64,000 bases of DNA from Marinagarivorans cellulosilyticus (GTDB taxonomy: Bacteria; Pseudomonadota; Gammaproteobacteria; Pseudomonadales; Cellvibrionaceae). Shown here piece after piece: positions 53,695 through 61,897 of this stretch. Numbering within the stretch: position 1 is the first letter of the stretch; the number at the start of each line of letters is the position of its first letter. Location: positions 3,750,685 to 3,814,684 of the forward strand of contig NZ_AP023086.1 of NCBI RefSeq assembly GCF_021655555.1. Reading direction: 5' to 3'. The notes beneath the pieces are model-generated. The model made no database searches. It saw only the letters and a program-made list of their open reading frames with translations, and had not been told where the DNA came from. The position numbers and the translations under genes were made by a program.

Positions 53695-55002
53695 GTGGAT
53701 CCGTCTATTCTTATTCTTGTCATTAGCTTCACTTTTTTATTGATTATCGGTACGCCGGTTTCTATTAGTATCGGGGTGTCGACATTACTGACCATGTTGG
53801 TGAGTATTGATTTTATCCCTGCCGTAACAACCACTGCGCAACGCATGGGCGGTGGGTTAAACAGCTTTTCGCTACTGGCCATCCCCTTCTTTATTTTATC
53901 GGGGTTGTTAATGGGCCAAGGCGGTATAGCTAGGCGCCTTGTCGAGTTTGCCAAGGTGCTTATTGGTATGTTTCCTGGCGGCCTTGCCTTTGTAAATGTT
54001 ATCAGCTGTACGTTATTTGGTGCAATTTCAGGTTCTGCCGTCGCCGCCACCTCGGCTATTGGTAGCTTTATGATTCCAACAATGAATAAAGAGGGCTACG
54101 ATAAAAACTTCAATGCCGCGATCACTGTTGCCTCGTCCACTACTGGCCTATTAATTCCACCAAGTAATATTTTAATTATTTATTCCCTTGCCAGTGGTGG
54201 CGTCTCCATTGCGGCATTATTTGTAGCAGGCTATATTCCCGGCTTACTGATGGCGGCTTTTCTGATGATTGTTTGCGCTATTTACGCCCGCATTAAAAAG
54301 TTTCCTGTGGGCGAACGTCCATGTTTAAAGGATGTCGCCCTTCGCAGCTGGGAGGCAATCCCAAGCCTTGCGCTCATCTTTATTGTTATTGGCGGCATCA
54401 TTAAAGGCATTTTTACCGCAACAGAAGCCAGCGTTATTGCTGTTTTGTATGCCGGCTTCCTCTCGCTTGTGGTGTATAAGGAAATTGCATGGGGTGATTT
54501 AAAGCCACTGCTGGTTAAAGCCGGCGAAACCACAGCCATTGTATTATTGCTTATTGCAACATCTACGGCTATGTCTTGGATTTTAAGTTACGAAAATATT
54601 CCCCAGGACCTATCAACCCAATTACTAAATCTTACAGAGAACCCACTTGTCATACTGTTAACAATTAATATTATTCTACTGCTGGTCGGTGTTTTTATGG
54701 ACATGACACCCGCAGTGCTGATATTCACTCCAATACTGCTCCCCGTTGCCGAAAGCCTAGGCCTATCCCCACTACATTTCGGCATTATTATGATCATGAA
54801 CCTATGCATTGGATTGTGTACGCCACCGGTCGGTAGCGTATTATTTGTTGGCTGTAGTGTTGCTAAAACATCCATTGGCTCACTAATAAAACCCTTATTA
54901 CCGATGTACGCCGCAATGATATTTGCATTGCTATTAGTTATTTTTATCCCTGCCTTAAGTGAGTTTTTACCAGAGTTTTTTGGCCTGTATAACATGCCCT
55001 AA
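53695..55002 (+). CDS. dctM: TRAP transporter large permease DctM
   Basis: 435 residues, start GTG 53695. The 12-helix ion-transporter-superfamily protein contains LLAIPFFILSGLLMGQGGIARRL, ISGSAVAATSAIGSFMIP, and NLCIGLCTPPVGSVLFVGC. It drives sodium-coupled uptake. A hairpin with T-run follows at 55037. Confidence 0.95.
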   Translation: MDPSILILVISFTFLLIIGTPVSISIGVSTLLTMLVSIDFIPAVTTTAQRMGGGLNSFSLLAIPFFILSGLLMGQGGIARRLVEFAKVLIGMFPGGLAFVNVISCTLFGAISGSAVAATSAIGSFMIPTMNKEGYDKNFNAAITVASSTTGLLIPPSNILIIYSLASGGVSIAALFVAGYIPGLLMAAFLMIVCAIYARIKKFPVGERPCLKDVALRSWEAIPSLALIFIVIGGIIKGIFTATEASVIAVLYAGFLSLVVYKEIAWGDLKPLLVKAGETTAIVLLLIATSTAMSWILSYENIPQDLSTQLLNLTENPLVILLTINIILLLVGVFMDMTPAVLIFTPILLPVAESLGLSPLHFGIIMIMNLCIGLCTPPVGSVLFVGCSVAKTSIGSLIKPLLPMYAAMIFALLLVIFIPALSEFLPEFFGLYNMP

Positions 55003-55036
55003 AAAAACAGCTCAGCGGTAACTTAAGAATAAGAAG

Positions 55037-55062
55037 AGGCGGCCCATCTGAGGCTGCCTTTT
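55037..55062 (+). terminator. Hairpin terminator after dctPQM
   Basis: Stem AGGCGGCC / GGCTGCCT (one G-U pair) with a 7-base loop and following TTTTCG, 34 bp after the dctM stop. Confidence 0.55.
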
Positions 55063-55251
55063 CGTTTGTATGAATATTCAAAACCCAGCATCTTTTCTGA
55101 CCGTACTCATTAAGCACGGTAGTTATCAAACCGCTACAAGTCTTTAATTGAGGAACCCAACTTTCAAACCGTAACCGAATGGTCATTTAAGCGACACGAA
55201 AATGAAACTTACTACCGTAAGACTGTGTGCTTACCTTAAGGCAGGCCATAA

Positions 55252-55391
55252 GGGCATCACTTAAAATAGTAATTTTTGTGTGAGAGCAAGGAAGCACCGC
55301 CCGGAGAGCCGCAGTTTACGTAGTGTAAATGAGGACTCGAGGACGGAGCTGACGCCGCTATCGCGAAAAAAGTGCATTTTTAGAGATGCCC
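55252..55391. repeat. Dispersed repeat family 1, copy C (inverted)
   Basis: Orientation is opposite to copies A and B. It begins GGGCATCACTTAAAAT (55252) and ends ATTTTTAGAGATGCCC (55376-55391). The part from about 55270 to 55315 is almost the reverse complement of the right half of copy B. It is a short, 140-bp version. A spurious start at 55386 of the next gene lies in its end. Confidence 0.8.
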
Positions 55392-55415
55392 ATTAACCAA
55401 TTACGGGGAAAAAGC

Positions 55416-57299
55416 ATGAGCAACGAAGTAAAGTTTGACGATCAAGAGAATTACAGTGTTAACCTTTCAGGCAATAAACCTTTCGAGCGCGTTTTAGAGG
55501 GTTTCGTTTCACGCCGTAAGGTGGTTGCCGGGGGATTAACCTTAGCCGCTACATCTTTCCTTTCTACCAAGTCGTTAGCCGGCGATTGGGGTAATGACAA
55601 TTTCCGCGATAAGGGCGACAAGTGGGGCAAAAAAAGCCACAAATGCAAAGTAGGCTTTACGCCAGTTCCAAACTCGGTAGGCGAGCTAGACAACGTCATG
55701 CCAGAGATCTCCGACGATTATCAGTACGACGTACTCATCCCTTGGGGCACAGCACTAGAGCCTGGCACCGTTAAAGAATATACCGGTGATCCAAGCACTC
55801 GACCAACGGCCCAAGAGGCCAGCCTGCAAGTGGGCATTGGGCACGACGGCATGTGGTTTTTCCCATTTCGCGGCAGCAACCGCAAAGGCGTTTTGGCCAT
55901 CAACCACGAGTACGGATCCAACTCGCATGTATTAGGAAAAGATGCACCAGAAAGTTTAGAAGACGTGCGCCTGTCTCAAAACGTACACGGTGTTTCTGTG
56001 GTGGCGATTAAAAAAAGCCGCGATGGCAAGTGGACAAACTACAAAAGCGCCAAATCACGCCGCATCACCGTCAATACCCCTATGGCGTTTTCTGGCCCAG
56101 CGGCAAAATCCAAATTACTTCAAAACCCGGCCGGCAACATAGCCTTAGGCACCTTAAATAACTGTGGCTCTGGCGCCACTCCTTGGGGTACTTACCTCAC
56201 GTGCGAAGAAAACTTTAACGGATACTTTGGTTCAAGCGAAGGCGATGCTTTTACCGGTACCGAAGAACAAGACCGCTATGGCTTTAGCGCCAATGGGTTT
56301 GGCTATGGCTGGGAAAAATTCGATAAACGATTTGACCTTTCCGATGCCGACTACACCAACGAACAAAATCGTTTTGGTTGGATTGTAGAAATCGACCCTT
56401 TCGACGCCAGTCAAAAACCCGTTAAGCGCACTGCAATGGGCCGCTTTAAGCACGAAGCCGTTGCCGTCACGATTGGCAAAAAAGGTAAAGCCGTTGCCTA
56501 CATGGGTGACGACCAGCGCTTTGATTACATTTACAAATTTGTTTCTGATCGCAACCACCGCAGCATGTTGCGCGAAGGCGTAAGCCCGTTAGACGAAGGT
56601 AAACTTTACGTCGCCCGCTTTAACGAAGACGGCACCGGCGATTGGCTAGAGCTTACCATCGACAACCCAATGTTGGCTGCGCGTTTTAACTCGCAAGCCG
56701 AAGTATTAATTTATGCGCGTATTGCTGCCGATATACTAGGCGCGACTCCAATGGACCGTCCCGAGTGGACCACCATAGGCCAAGAAGAATACGTGTACTG
56801 CACCCTAACCAATAACAGTCGCCGTACCGAGCCAAACGCTGCCAACCCAGAGACTCCAAACTCCACCGGCCACATTATTCGCTGGAAGGATTCAGAGCAT
56901 CACACGGGCACGTCTTTTACTTGGGAAATCTACATGCTGGCAAGCGCCACCTTAGGCACTGAAGAAACATTCGGAAGCCCAGATGCCCTATGGGCAGATC
57001 CGTACGGTCGCTTATTTATTGGTACCGACGGAGGTCAAGAGTTTGGCCTGCAAGATCAATTGCTTGTGATTGATACCAAAACGGGAACCTCGCGCCGTTT
57101 ATTAACGGGGGTTAATTCTGACGAGGTCACAGGTATCACCGTCACGCCGGACCAACGCACTATGTTCGTTAACTTGCAGCACCCAGGCAACGGTGACCCA
57201 GGCGCCACCAACTTCCCTGCAGAGCCAGACGGCTACACCATCCCAAGGGATTGCACTTTAGTAATCACAAGGAAGGATGGCGGGATTATTGGTTCTTAG
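55416..57299 (+). CDS. Tat-exported PhoX/DUF839 family protein
   Basis: About 627 residues from ATG 55416 (GGGGAA upstream); a frame from 55386 begins inside a repeat. The twin-arginine signal SRRKVVAGGLTLAATSFL is at about 40. DUF839 motifs include GHDGMWFFPF, LAINHEYGS, NCGSGATPWGTYLTCEENFNGYFG and WADPYGRLFIGTDGG, matching the PhoX calcium-dependent alkaline phosphatase family. It would act on phosphate esters in the periplasm. The protein sits alone after the TRAP operon. A phosphate-dependent promoter is not evident. Confidence 0.88.
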   Translation: MSNEVKFDDQENYSVNLSGNKPFERVLEGFVSRRKVVAGGLTLAATSFLSTKSLAGDWGNDNFRDKGDKWGKKSHKCKVGFTPVPNSVGELDNVMPEISDDYQYDVLIPWGTALEPGTVKEYTGDPSTRPTAQEASLQVGIGHDGMWFFPFRGSNRKGVLAINHEYGSNSHVLGKDAPESLEDVRLSQNVHGVSVVAIKKSRDGKWTNYKSAKSRRITVNTPMAFSGPAAKSKLLQNPAGNIALGTLNNCGSGATPWGTYLTCEENFNGYFGSSEGDAFTGTEEQDRYGFSANGFGYGWEKFDKRFDLSDADYTNEQNRFGWIVEIDPFDASQKPVKRTAMGRFKHEAVAVTIGKKGKAVAYMGDDQRFDYIYKFVSDRNHRSMLREGVSPLDEGKLYVARFNEDGTGDWLELTIDNPMLAARFNSQAEVLIYARIAADILGATPMDRPEWTTIGQEEYVYCTLTNNSRRTEPNAANPETPNSTGHIIRWKDSEHHTGTSFTWEIYMLASATLGTEETFGSPDALWADPYGRLFIGTDGGQEFGLQDQLLVIDTKTGTSRRLLTGVNSDEVTGITVTPDQRTMFVNLQHPGNGDPGATNFPAEPDGYTIPRDCTLVITRKDGGIIGS

Positions 57300-57327
57300 T
57301 GAGTCTTAATTTATAAGCGTTACTTTC

Positions 57328-57494
57328 AACCTAAAAACCGCAGCTGAACCATCAAAGTCTACGCATCCCCTTGGTGCACCTGACGCGCGATAAAAATGAT
57401 TCATCACCAACAAGGTGACTACACATTTTTACTACACGCCATACACACCAACGGAATGCGCATCTTTTTGACTCTCAACTGCGGTTTCTAGGTT
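57328..57494. repeat. Palindromic dispersed repeat, family 2, long copy
   Basis: Left arm AACCTAAAAACCGCAGCTGA (57328-57347) is imperfectly inverted by the right arm at 57465-57494 (reverse complement AACCTAGAAACCGCAGTTGA). The right arm matches 7321-7350 in 28 of 30 bases. Confidence 0.65.
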
Positions 57495-57495
57495 C

Positions 57496-57525
57496 AAACG
57501 GGGTGGCTTCACTACCCCGTTTTTT
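57496..57525 (+). terminator. Rho-independent terminator
   Basis: Stem AAACGGGGT / ACCCCGTTT with a 9-base loop, then a T-run (57520-57525). It probably ends plus-strand transcription from the PhoX-like gene about 200 bp upstream. Confidence 0.75.
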
Positions 57526-57802
57526 ATTTTTCATGCGCTCTGTATTTTGTATGCACTGAATACGGAGTATCGCACCCGCTGAAGCAACTTTTTTCAACTT
57601 TTTTCTCCCCAACTTACGCACACCTATTGCCGCACTCTCTACATTGTCGGCCGATCTACCCAGTGCCTTTTCTGCACTCAAAGAAACAGCGCGTATTATT
57701 TGGGGACATTGAGTATTTCCCTACATTCACGTGGCATCCACTTTAAACGCCATTCCAGCAACGCAAGGCAGCTTTAATTGAAAAGCGCATTGCCAATCAC
57801 AA

Positions 57803-57819
57803 ATGATATGGTATATCAT
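57803..57819. promoter_or_regulatory. Zur-like palindromic box
   Basis: ATGATAT-GGT-ATATCAT, a 7-3-7 palindrome that aligns well with the gammaproteobacterial Zur operator (consensus like ATGTTATANTATAACAT). It lies about 300 bp before the AztD-like gene. Zur repression would fit the zinc-related cluster that follows. Not tested. Confidence 0.5.
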
Positions 57820-58122
57820 CTCACCCACTAACAGAAACCCTCAACATTCGATGGCAGCTCTCTTCTCTTCAGCCGGTAAAAATGGGAAAGCACCTGCTAG
57901 CATTTGTGAAAATATCGGCGATACGGCGCCGATCAAATTCTACCTGGCCCCACCACTGTGCCACTGCTCTGTTAGGGTCATTAACACGCTGGTATTAAAT
58001 CAAATAGTACGCAACGCAGGGTTTCGGTGATACATCGTGATTGGCGCAACCGTAGGCAACACAGACAGCCCAATCATAAATATTCGATAAAACATTGAGC
58101 CAAACAACATCCGAGGAAAATC

Positions 58123-59517
58123 ATGCCCCCCTTTTTTATTAAACAGTTAGCACTTTCGTTAACAGCAAGTGCTGTAATTATGGCCTTAACTGGCTGTGGT
58201 GATGCAAATACAACAATTAATGAAAAAGCATCGATTACAGCTAATGATGATCACGACGAGCATGAGCATGAAGGCCATGACAATCATAATCACGGAGGAG
58301 AATCCGAAGGGCGATTATTAATAATAAACAGTGATGATTCTGAAGCCGACATCTACGATTTGGCTGATGGCGACCTCATCACAACACTCGCTTTGGATGC
58401 AGTACCTAGCGCGGTTTATGCCTCTGCGGGTTATCGACTTGCGGCACTCATCGAGCGCAACAACGACAAAGTCGGCTTTATTGATGGTGGTTTGTGGCAA
58501 GTCGCCCACAACGACCACTTCGATTTAATAACTACGATGCCCAGCCTATCTAACTTCAGTTTAACCGGCAGTCGGCCTACGCACTTTGTGCCTCACGAAG
58601 GCCAAGTTGCGCTATTTTTAGACGGCAATACAGATACTGGATCAAATGCCAGCATTCAAGTGTTTGATGATCATGTAATTGAAGGGCTAGAAGCGCCTCT
58701 CACTATTGCACTCACCATGCCGCAGCACGGTGTTGCTGAACCTCGAGGCGAGCACGTGTTGGCAAGCCTTCGCCGTGACGATACCGTTTCTAGCTCCAAT
58801 AATTTTAACCTACCAGATCAGGTCGGCGTCTATCATCTGCATGACGGCGAATATATTCTAGAGCAAACTTTAGATGTTAACTGCCCCGACCTGCACGGTG
58901 CTGCACAAAACGAAAACCATATTGTATTCGGTTGTAGTGATGGCGTATTGCTCGTTACCGATAATGGAAATGATACATACAGCGCGCAAAAACTGTTAAA
59001 TACAGAAGATGTTGCCGACGGATTGCGCATAGGCAGCCTATGGGGCAACCCCGAAAGCGGTCAATTTATTGCCAAAGCTAGCGCGCATTCGGGCAGTACA
59101 GCGCAATTTTTTATGATTGACCCTACCGAAATGGAAATGGAGCTTATCGACTGGCAGCCAATGCCGGGAGCACAATCAGTTGCGAGCCAGTTTTCTTTTG
59201 AAGCGGAGCACTTTGTTATTTTGGACGACCAAGGCTACCTAACCACCATAGAGCCTCACCTTGATGGTGATCACACGCACTGGGAGTATGGCGAGCGACT
59301 AGATATTACCGATGCAGATGTCAGCACTTTGAGCGAAGGCATGAAATTTTCTATGACGCTCGCCCAAAATGAACACACAGTCTATATTGCCGACCCACTA
59401 GAGCAGCATGTACGAATCATCGACTTAGAACTATTGCAAGTCGTCAGCGATCTTGAACTTGACTACATCCCCGCCATGATTACTTGGCTTGGTATTGGCG
59501 AGAGTCATGATCATTAA
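58123..59517 (+). CDS. aztD: AztD-like zinc metallochaperone, predicted lipoprotein
   Basis: 464 residues. The signal is followed by a lipobox-like ALTGCG and a His/Asp-rich loop (HDEHEHEGHDNHNHGGE) at about 44-62, like the zinc-binding loop of AztD. The rest is a beta-propeller rich in GRLLIINSDDSEADIYDL-type blades, with conserved segments GSRPTHFVPHEGQVALF and VNCPDLHGAAQNENHIVFGCSDG. It probably binds and passes on zinc in the periplasm. Start with CGAGG upstream. It heads the cluster; a hairpin follows after 28 bp. Confidence 0.8.
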   Translation: MPPFFIKQLALSLTASAVIMALTGCGDANTTINEKASITANDDHDEHEHEGHDNHNHGGESEGRLLIINSDDSEADIYDLADGDLITTLALDAVPSAVYASAGYRLAALIERNNDKVGFIDGGLWQVAHNDHFDLITTMPSLSNFSLTGSRPTHFVPHEGQVALFLDGNTDTGSNASIQVFDDHVIEGLEAPLTIALTMPQHGVAEPRGEHVLASLRRDDTVSSSNNFNLPDQVGVYHLHDGEYILEQTLDVNCPDLHGAAQNENHIVFGCSDGVLLVTDNGNDTYSAQKLLNTEDVADGLRIGSLWGNPESGQFIAKASAHSGSTAQFFMIDPTEMEMELIDWQPMPGAQSVASQFSFEAEHFVILDDQGYLTTIEPHLDGDHTHWEYGERLDITDADVSTLSEGMKFSMTLAQNEHTVYIADPLEQHVRIIDLELLQVVSDLELDYIPAMITWLGIGESHDH

Positions 59518-59544
59518 TATTCATTTTTCTTTAGCATAGTTTTT

Positions 59545-59565
59545 GGCGGAAGCTTAGCTTCCGCC
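59545..59565. terminator. Stem-loop after the AztD-like gene
   Basis: Perfect 9-bp stem GGCGGAAGC / GCTTCCGCC with a 3-base loop, 28 bp after the stop codon. There is no T-run after it on this strand (Ts precede it), so it is a stabilising or weak-terminator hairpin. Confidence 0.5.
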
Positions 59566-59574
59566 ATCGCCTAA

Positions 59575-59608
59575 GGACACTTCTAAAAATGCATCTTGTT
59601 TGCGACGG
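59575..59608. repeat. Solo left end of dispersed repeat family 1
   Basis: GGACACTTCTAAAAATGCAT (59575-59594), then TTGCGACGG, matching the left end of copy B (GGGCACTTCTAAAAATGCAC) closely. A second fragment, GGGCATCTCTAAGG, is at about 60213-60226 before the SEC-C gene. No right ends are seen. Confidence 0.5.
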
Positions 59609-59767
59609 AGGCACTTATATTAACTTAAAGCCAGATCCTTAGTTCGCAAATAACTCCGCCAACAATCATGTCGTGTATTCGCAAATAGAATTGCGCAAAA
59701 ATACCTACTACAAGCTAATGATTTCTCAGCTGAAATTGCACGGCCTAAGTGATCACAGTTTAGCAAA

Positions 59768-60223
59768 ATGCTACCGAAGGAATCCGCCTTGATTAAAGTC
59801 CAAACACTTTCAGATACAACCGCCATTAGCCTATCGTTGATGTGTGCGTTACATTGCTTAGCTTTGCCTTTGGCATTGATTGTATTTCCAAGCATAGCCA
59901 CACTACAACTCGACAATGAATACTTTCATTTTTGGATGATCATTATCGTAATTCCCATCAGCCTCTATGCGCTGACATTAGGCTGTAAAGCGCACAAACG
60001 TTTCTATACTCTTTCAATTGGCGTACTCGGCCTAGCGCTTTTATTGCTTGCGGTTTCCCTCACGGAAACTGTAATCAAAGAGATCGGCGAAAAAATACTG
60101 ACGCTCATGGGGGCCACGTTTATTGCTTTTTCTCACTACCGAAACTATAAACTTTGCCTGAACAACACCGATTGTGCCCGCCCAGAAGGCACTAAAGTAA
60201 AACAGACTGAAGGGCATCTCTAA
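59768..60223 (+). CDS. MerC-family membrane protein in the zinc cluster
   Basis: 151 residues. A TTG start at 59789 has a better site (AAGGA seven bases upstream) and gives 144 residues. The MerC motif LMCALHCLALPLALIVF has the Cys pair in the first helix, followed by three more helices. The family transports mercuric ions, but relatives without other mer genes are often in zinc-responsive clusters. With AztD-like and COG0523 neighbours zinc or another metal is more likely than mercury here. No mer genes are nearby. Confidence 0.8.
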   Translation: MLPKESALIKVQTLSDTTAISLSLMCALHCLALPLALIVFPSIATLQLDNEYFHFWMIIIVIPISLYALTLGCKAHKRFYTLSIGVLGLALLLLAVSLTETVIKEIGEKILTLMGATFIAFSHYRNYKLCLNNTDCARPEGTKVKQTEGHL

Positions 60224-60276
60224 GGTATACATTGCTGAGTATTAAACATTAACGAGAATTCACACCCTAAATATTT

Positions 60277-60459
60277 ATGAATAATTTAGAATGCAACGAA
60301 GCGTCTAACCCACTAGAAGCGGACGAGCCTAACAACTGTTGCCCGCAGGCTAGTTGCTGTGCGCCACCGACCCCCTTTGTTAACGCCACCCCTAGAATAG
60401 GCCGAAATGATCCCTGCCCGTGCGATAGCGGGAAAAAATATAAAAAGCGTTGTGGTTAA
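60277..60459 (+). CDS. Small SEC-C motif protein
   Basis: 60 residues. The tail GRNDPCPCDSGKKYKKRCG is a SEC-C zinc-binding motif (CxC...C), and an extra Cys-rich patch NNCCPQASCCAPP lies upstream. Such short proteins bind zinc; in this setting it could be a zinc reservoir or an accessory. It is 53 bp after the MerC-like gene and 30 bp before the GTPase gene. Confidence 0.75.
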   Translation: MNNLECNEASNPLEADEPNNCCPQASCCAPPTPFVNATPRIGRNDPCPCDSGKKYKKRCG

Positions 60460-60489
60460 TAGTAACCTAAGCGGTTGAGGAAACATGCT

Positions 60490-61491
60490 GTGAGCAGAAA
60501 AGAAAATCGTATTTATGGCGTACCTACCAATATTATCACTGGCTTTTTAGGGGTTGGAAAAACGACATTTATTTTAAGCCTATTACAACAAAAGCCCAAA
60601 AACGAGCGCTGGGCAATATTGGTAAACGAGTTTGGTGAGATAGGTGTTGATGGCAGCCTTATTAGCGGTAATCATAGTGAAGCCGAAGAGGTATTTATTC
60701 GTGAAGTACCCGGAGGCTGCATGTGTTGCGCTGCAGGCTTACCCATGCAAATTGCGCTCAATCAATTAATAGCTAAAGCCAAACCAGACCGTTTGCTAAT
60801 AGAACCCACCGGTCTTGGCCACCCCAAAGAGGTGCTCGAAGTGCTTAGCGCCAAGCACTATCGAGACATATTAGATATTCAGCAATGCATTACTTTAGTC
60901 GATGCGCGAAAACTGGCAGATACCCGCTATACCAAACACGACACATTTAACCAGCAAATAGCAATGGCCGATATTATTGTCGGGCACAAAGCTGACCTAT
61001 ATGGCAAGGCAGAGCAAAATACTCTAATTAATTACGTCACTCGCGAGCGCGAAAATGTTGTTCCGATTATTTTCACCGCACAGGGTGAACTCGACATAGC
61101 AACCCTCAATGGGAAGTCTAAAGTCATTACAACACTCCATCACCACAATCACTCGACTAAATTAGACCCCAGTATTAATGATGCAGAAATTCCCAGTAAG
61201 GGCTACTTAAAAATCGAAAACGCAGGTGAGGGTTTCCATAGCATCGGCTGGCGGTTTGCCCCCGATAGAATCTTTAATCGTTCGGCGCTGATTAATTGGT
61301 TTGGCAGTATAAATGTAGAACGCGCAAAGGGCGTTTTTATTACTAACGACGGAGTTTTTGGCTATAACATTACATCAGATACCATAACCGAGACCGAACT
61401 CGATGATTGCATCGAAAGCCGTTTAGAAATCATTACCCTTGAAAAAAGCGCTTTAGCCGAAGTCGATTTATGGCGGTCGCTTCAGCAATAA
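60490..61491 (+). CDS. COG0523/CobW-family G3E GTPase, probable zinc chaperone
   Basis: About 333 residues from GTG 60490 (AGGA 9 bases upstream); a TTG at 60475 is a longer option. Walker A is GFLGVGKTTF, with ILVNEFGEIGVDGSLI, the metal motif GGCMCCAAG (CxCC), and EPTGLGHP. The base-binding motif is HKAD in IVGHKADLYG, replacing the usual NKxD. Zur-controlled members (ZigA, YeiR) insert zinc under scarcity. Operon with the SEC-C gene. Confidence 0.9.
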   Translation: MSRKENRIYGVPTNIITGFLGVGKTTFILSLLQQKPKNERWAILVNEFGEIGVDGSLISGNHSEAEEVFIREVPGGCMCCAAGLPMQIALNQLIAKAKPDRLLIEPTGLGHPKEVLEVLSAKHYRDILDIQQCITLVDARKLADTRYTKHDTFNQQIAMADIIVGHKADLYGKAEQNTLINYVTRERENVVPIIFTAQGELDIATLNGKSKVITTLHHHNHSTKLDPSINDAEIPSKGYLKIENAGEGFHSIGWRFAPDRIFNRSALINWFGSINVERAKGVFITNDGVFGYNITSDTITETELDDCIESRLEIITLEKSALAEVDLWRSLQQ

Positions 61492-61510
61492 ATCGCACAC
61501 ATTTCAATAT

Positions 61511-61882
61511 GGGCACTTCTAAAAATGCACTCTTTCTGCGATAGCGGCTTACAGGTTTTCGCTCCTCGACATTCAGCTCCTGCAATGTCTAATAAGGTGC
61601 TTCCTGCACCGATGCAAAACCTGTATTCAGTCCATCCATGCACATTAGCTCGGTCCTCGACCAAAACGCCAGGAGCGTTTTGGGTTGCCGCAGGGCAATC
61701 CGTAGGATTGAAGCCAAGGAGGGCTTCAACAAATCCTCACAGATTGGAGGATCAATTTGCACAGCTTGCTGCCCGAAGGGTGAAGCGCAAGGATGCGCTG
61801 AATGATTTACACCACGTAAACTGCGGCTCTCGGGCGGTTCTTCTTTGCTCTCACACAAAAATTACTATTTTTAGAGGTGCCC
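61511..61882. repeat. Dispersed repeat family 1, copy B
   Basis: Terminal repeats GGGCACTTCTAAAAAT (61511-61526) and ATTTTTAGAGGTGCCC (61867-61882) match with one difference. Both arms are shared with copies A and C. It occupies most of the space between convergent COG0523 and pectate lyase genes. A short frame inside (61525-61887) is not called a gene. Confidence 0.82.
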
Positions 61883-61897
61883 TATAGATTAGCAAGC

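Larger units (their letters stand above)
55003..55415. other. Intergenic stretch between dctM and the PhoX-like gene
   Basis: 413 bp that contain the terminator at 55037-55062 and repeat copy C at 55252-55391. The PhoX-like promoter must lie in or beside the repeat, which ends 24 bp before the start codon. No gene is supported. Confidence 0.5.
57300..58122. other. Long intergenic region upstream of the zinc cluster
   Basis: 823 bp. It contains the palindromic repeat 57328-57494, a terminator hairpin 57496-57525 and a Zur-like box 57803-57819. Two short reading frames (57475-57681 minus, 57803-58030 plus) have no recognisable motif and I do not call them. Confidence 0.5.

Noticed and set aside
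57803..58030. 75-residue reading frame before the AztD-like gene
   Set aside because: The start codon lies inside the Zur-like palindrome, no ribosome site is seen and the peptide matches nothing I know; I treat it as leader sequence.
59768..60223. Mercury resistance operon
   Set aside because: Only a MerC-like protein is present; no merR, merT, merP or merA nearby, while the neighbours point to zinc.
61525..61887. 120-residue reading frame within repeat copy B
   Set aside because: It spans almost exactly the repeat element, including both terminal repeats, with no ribosome site; copies A and C do not preserve the frame.
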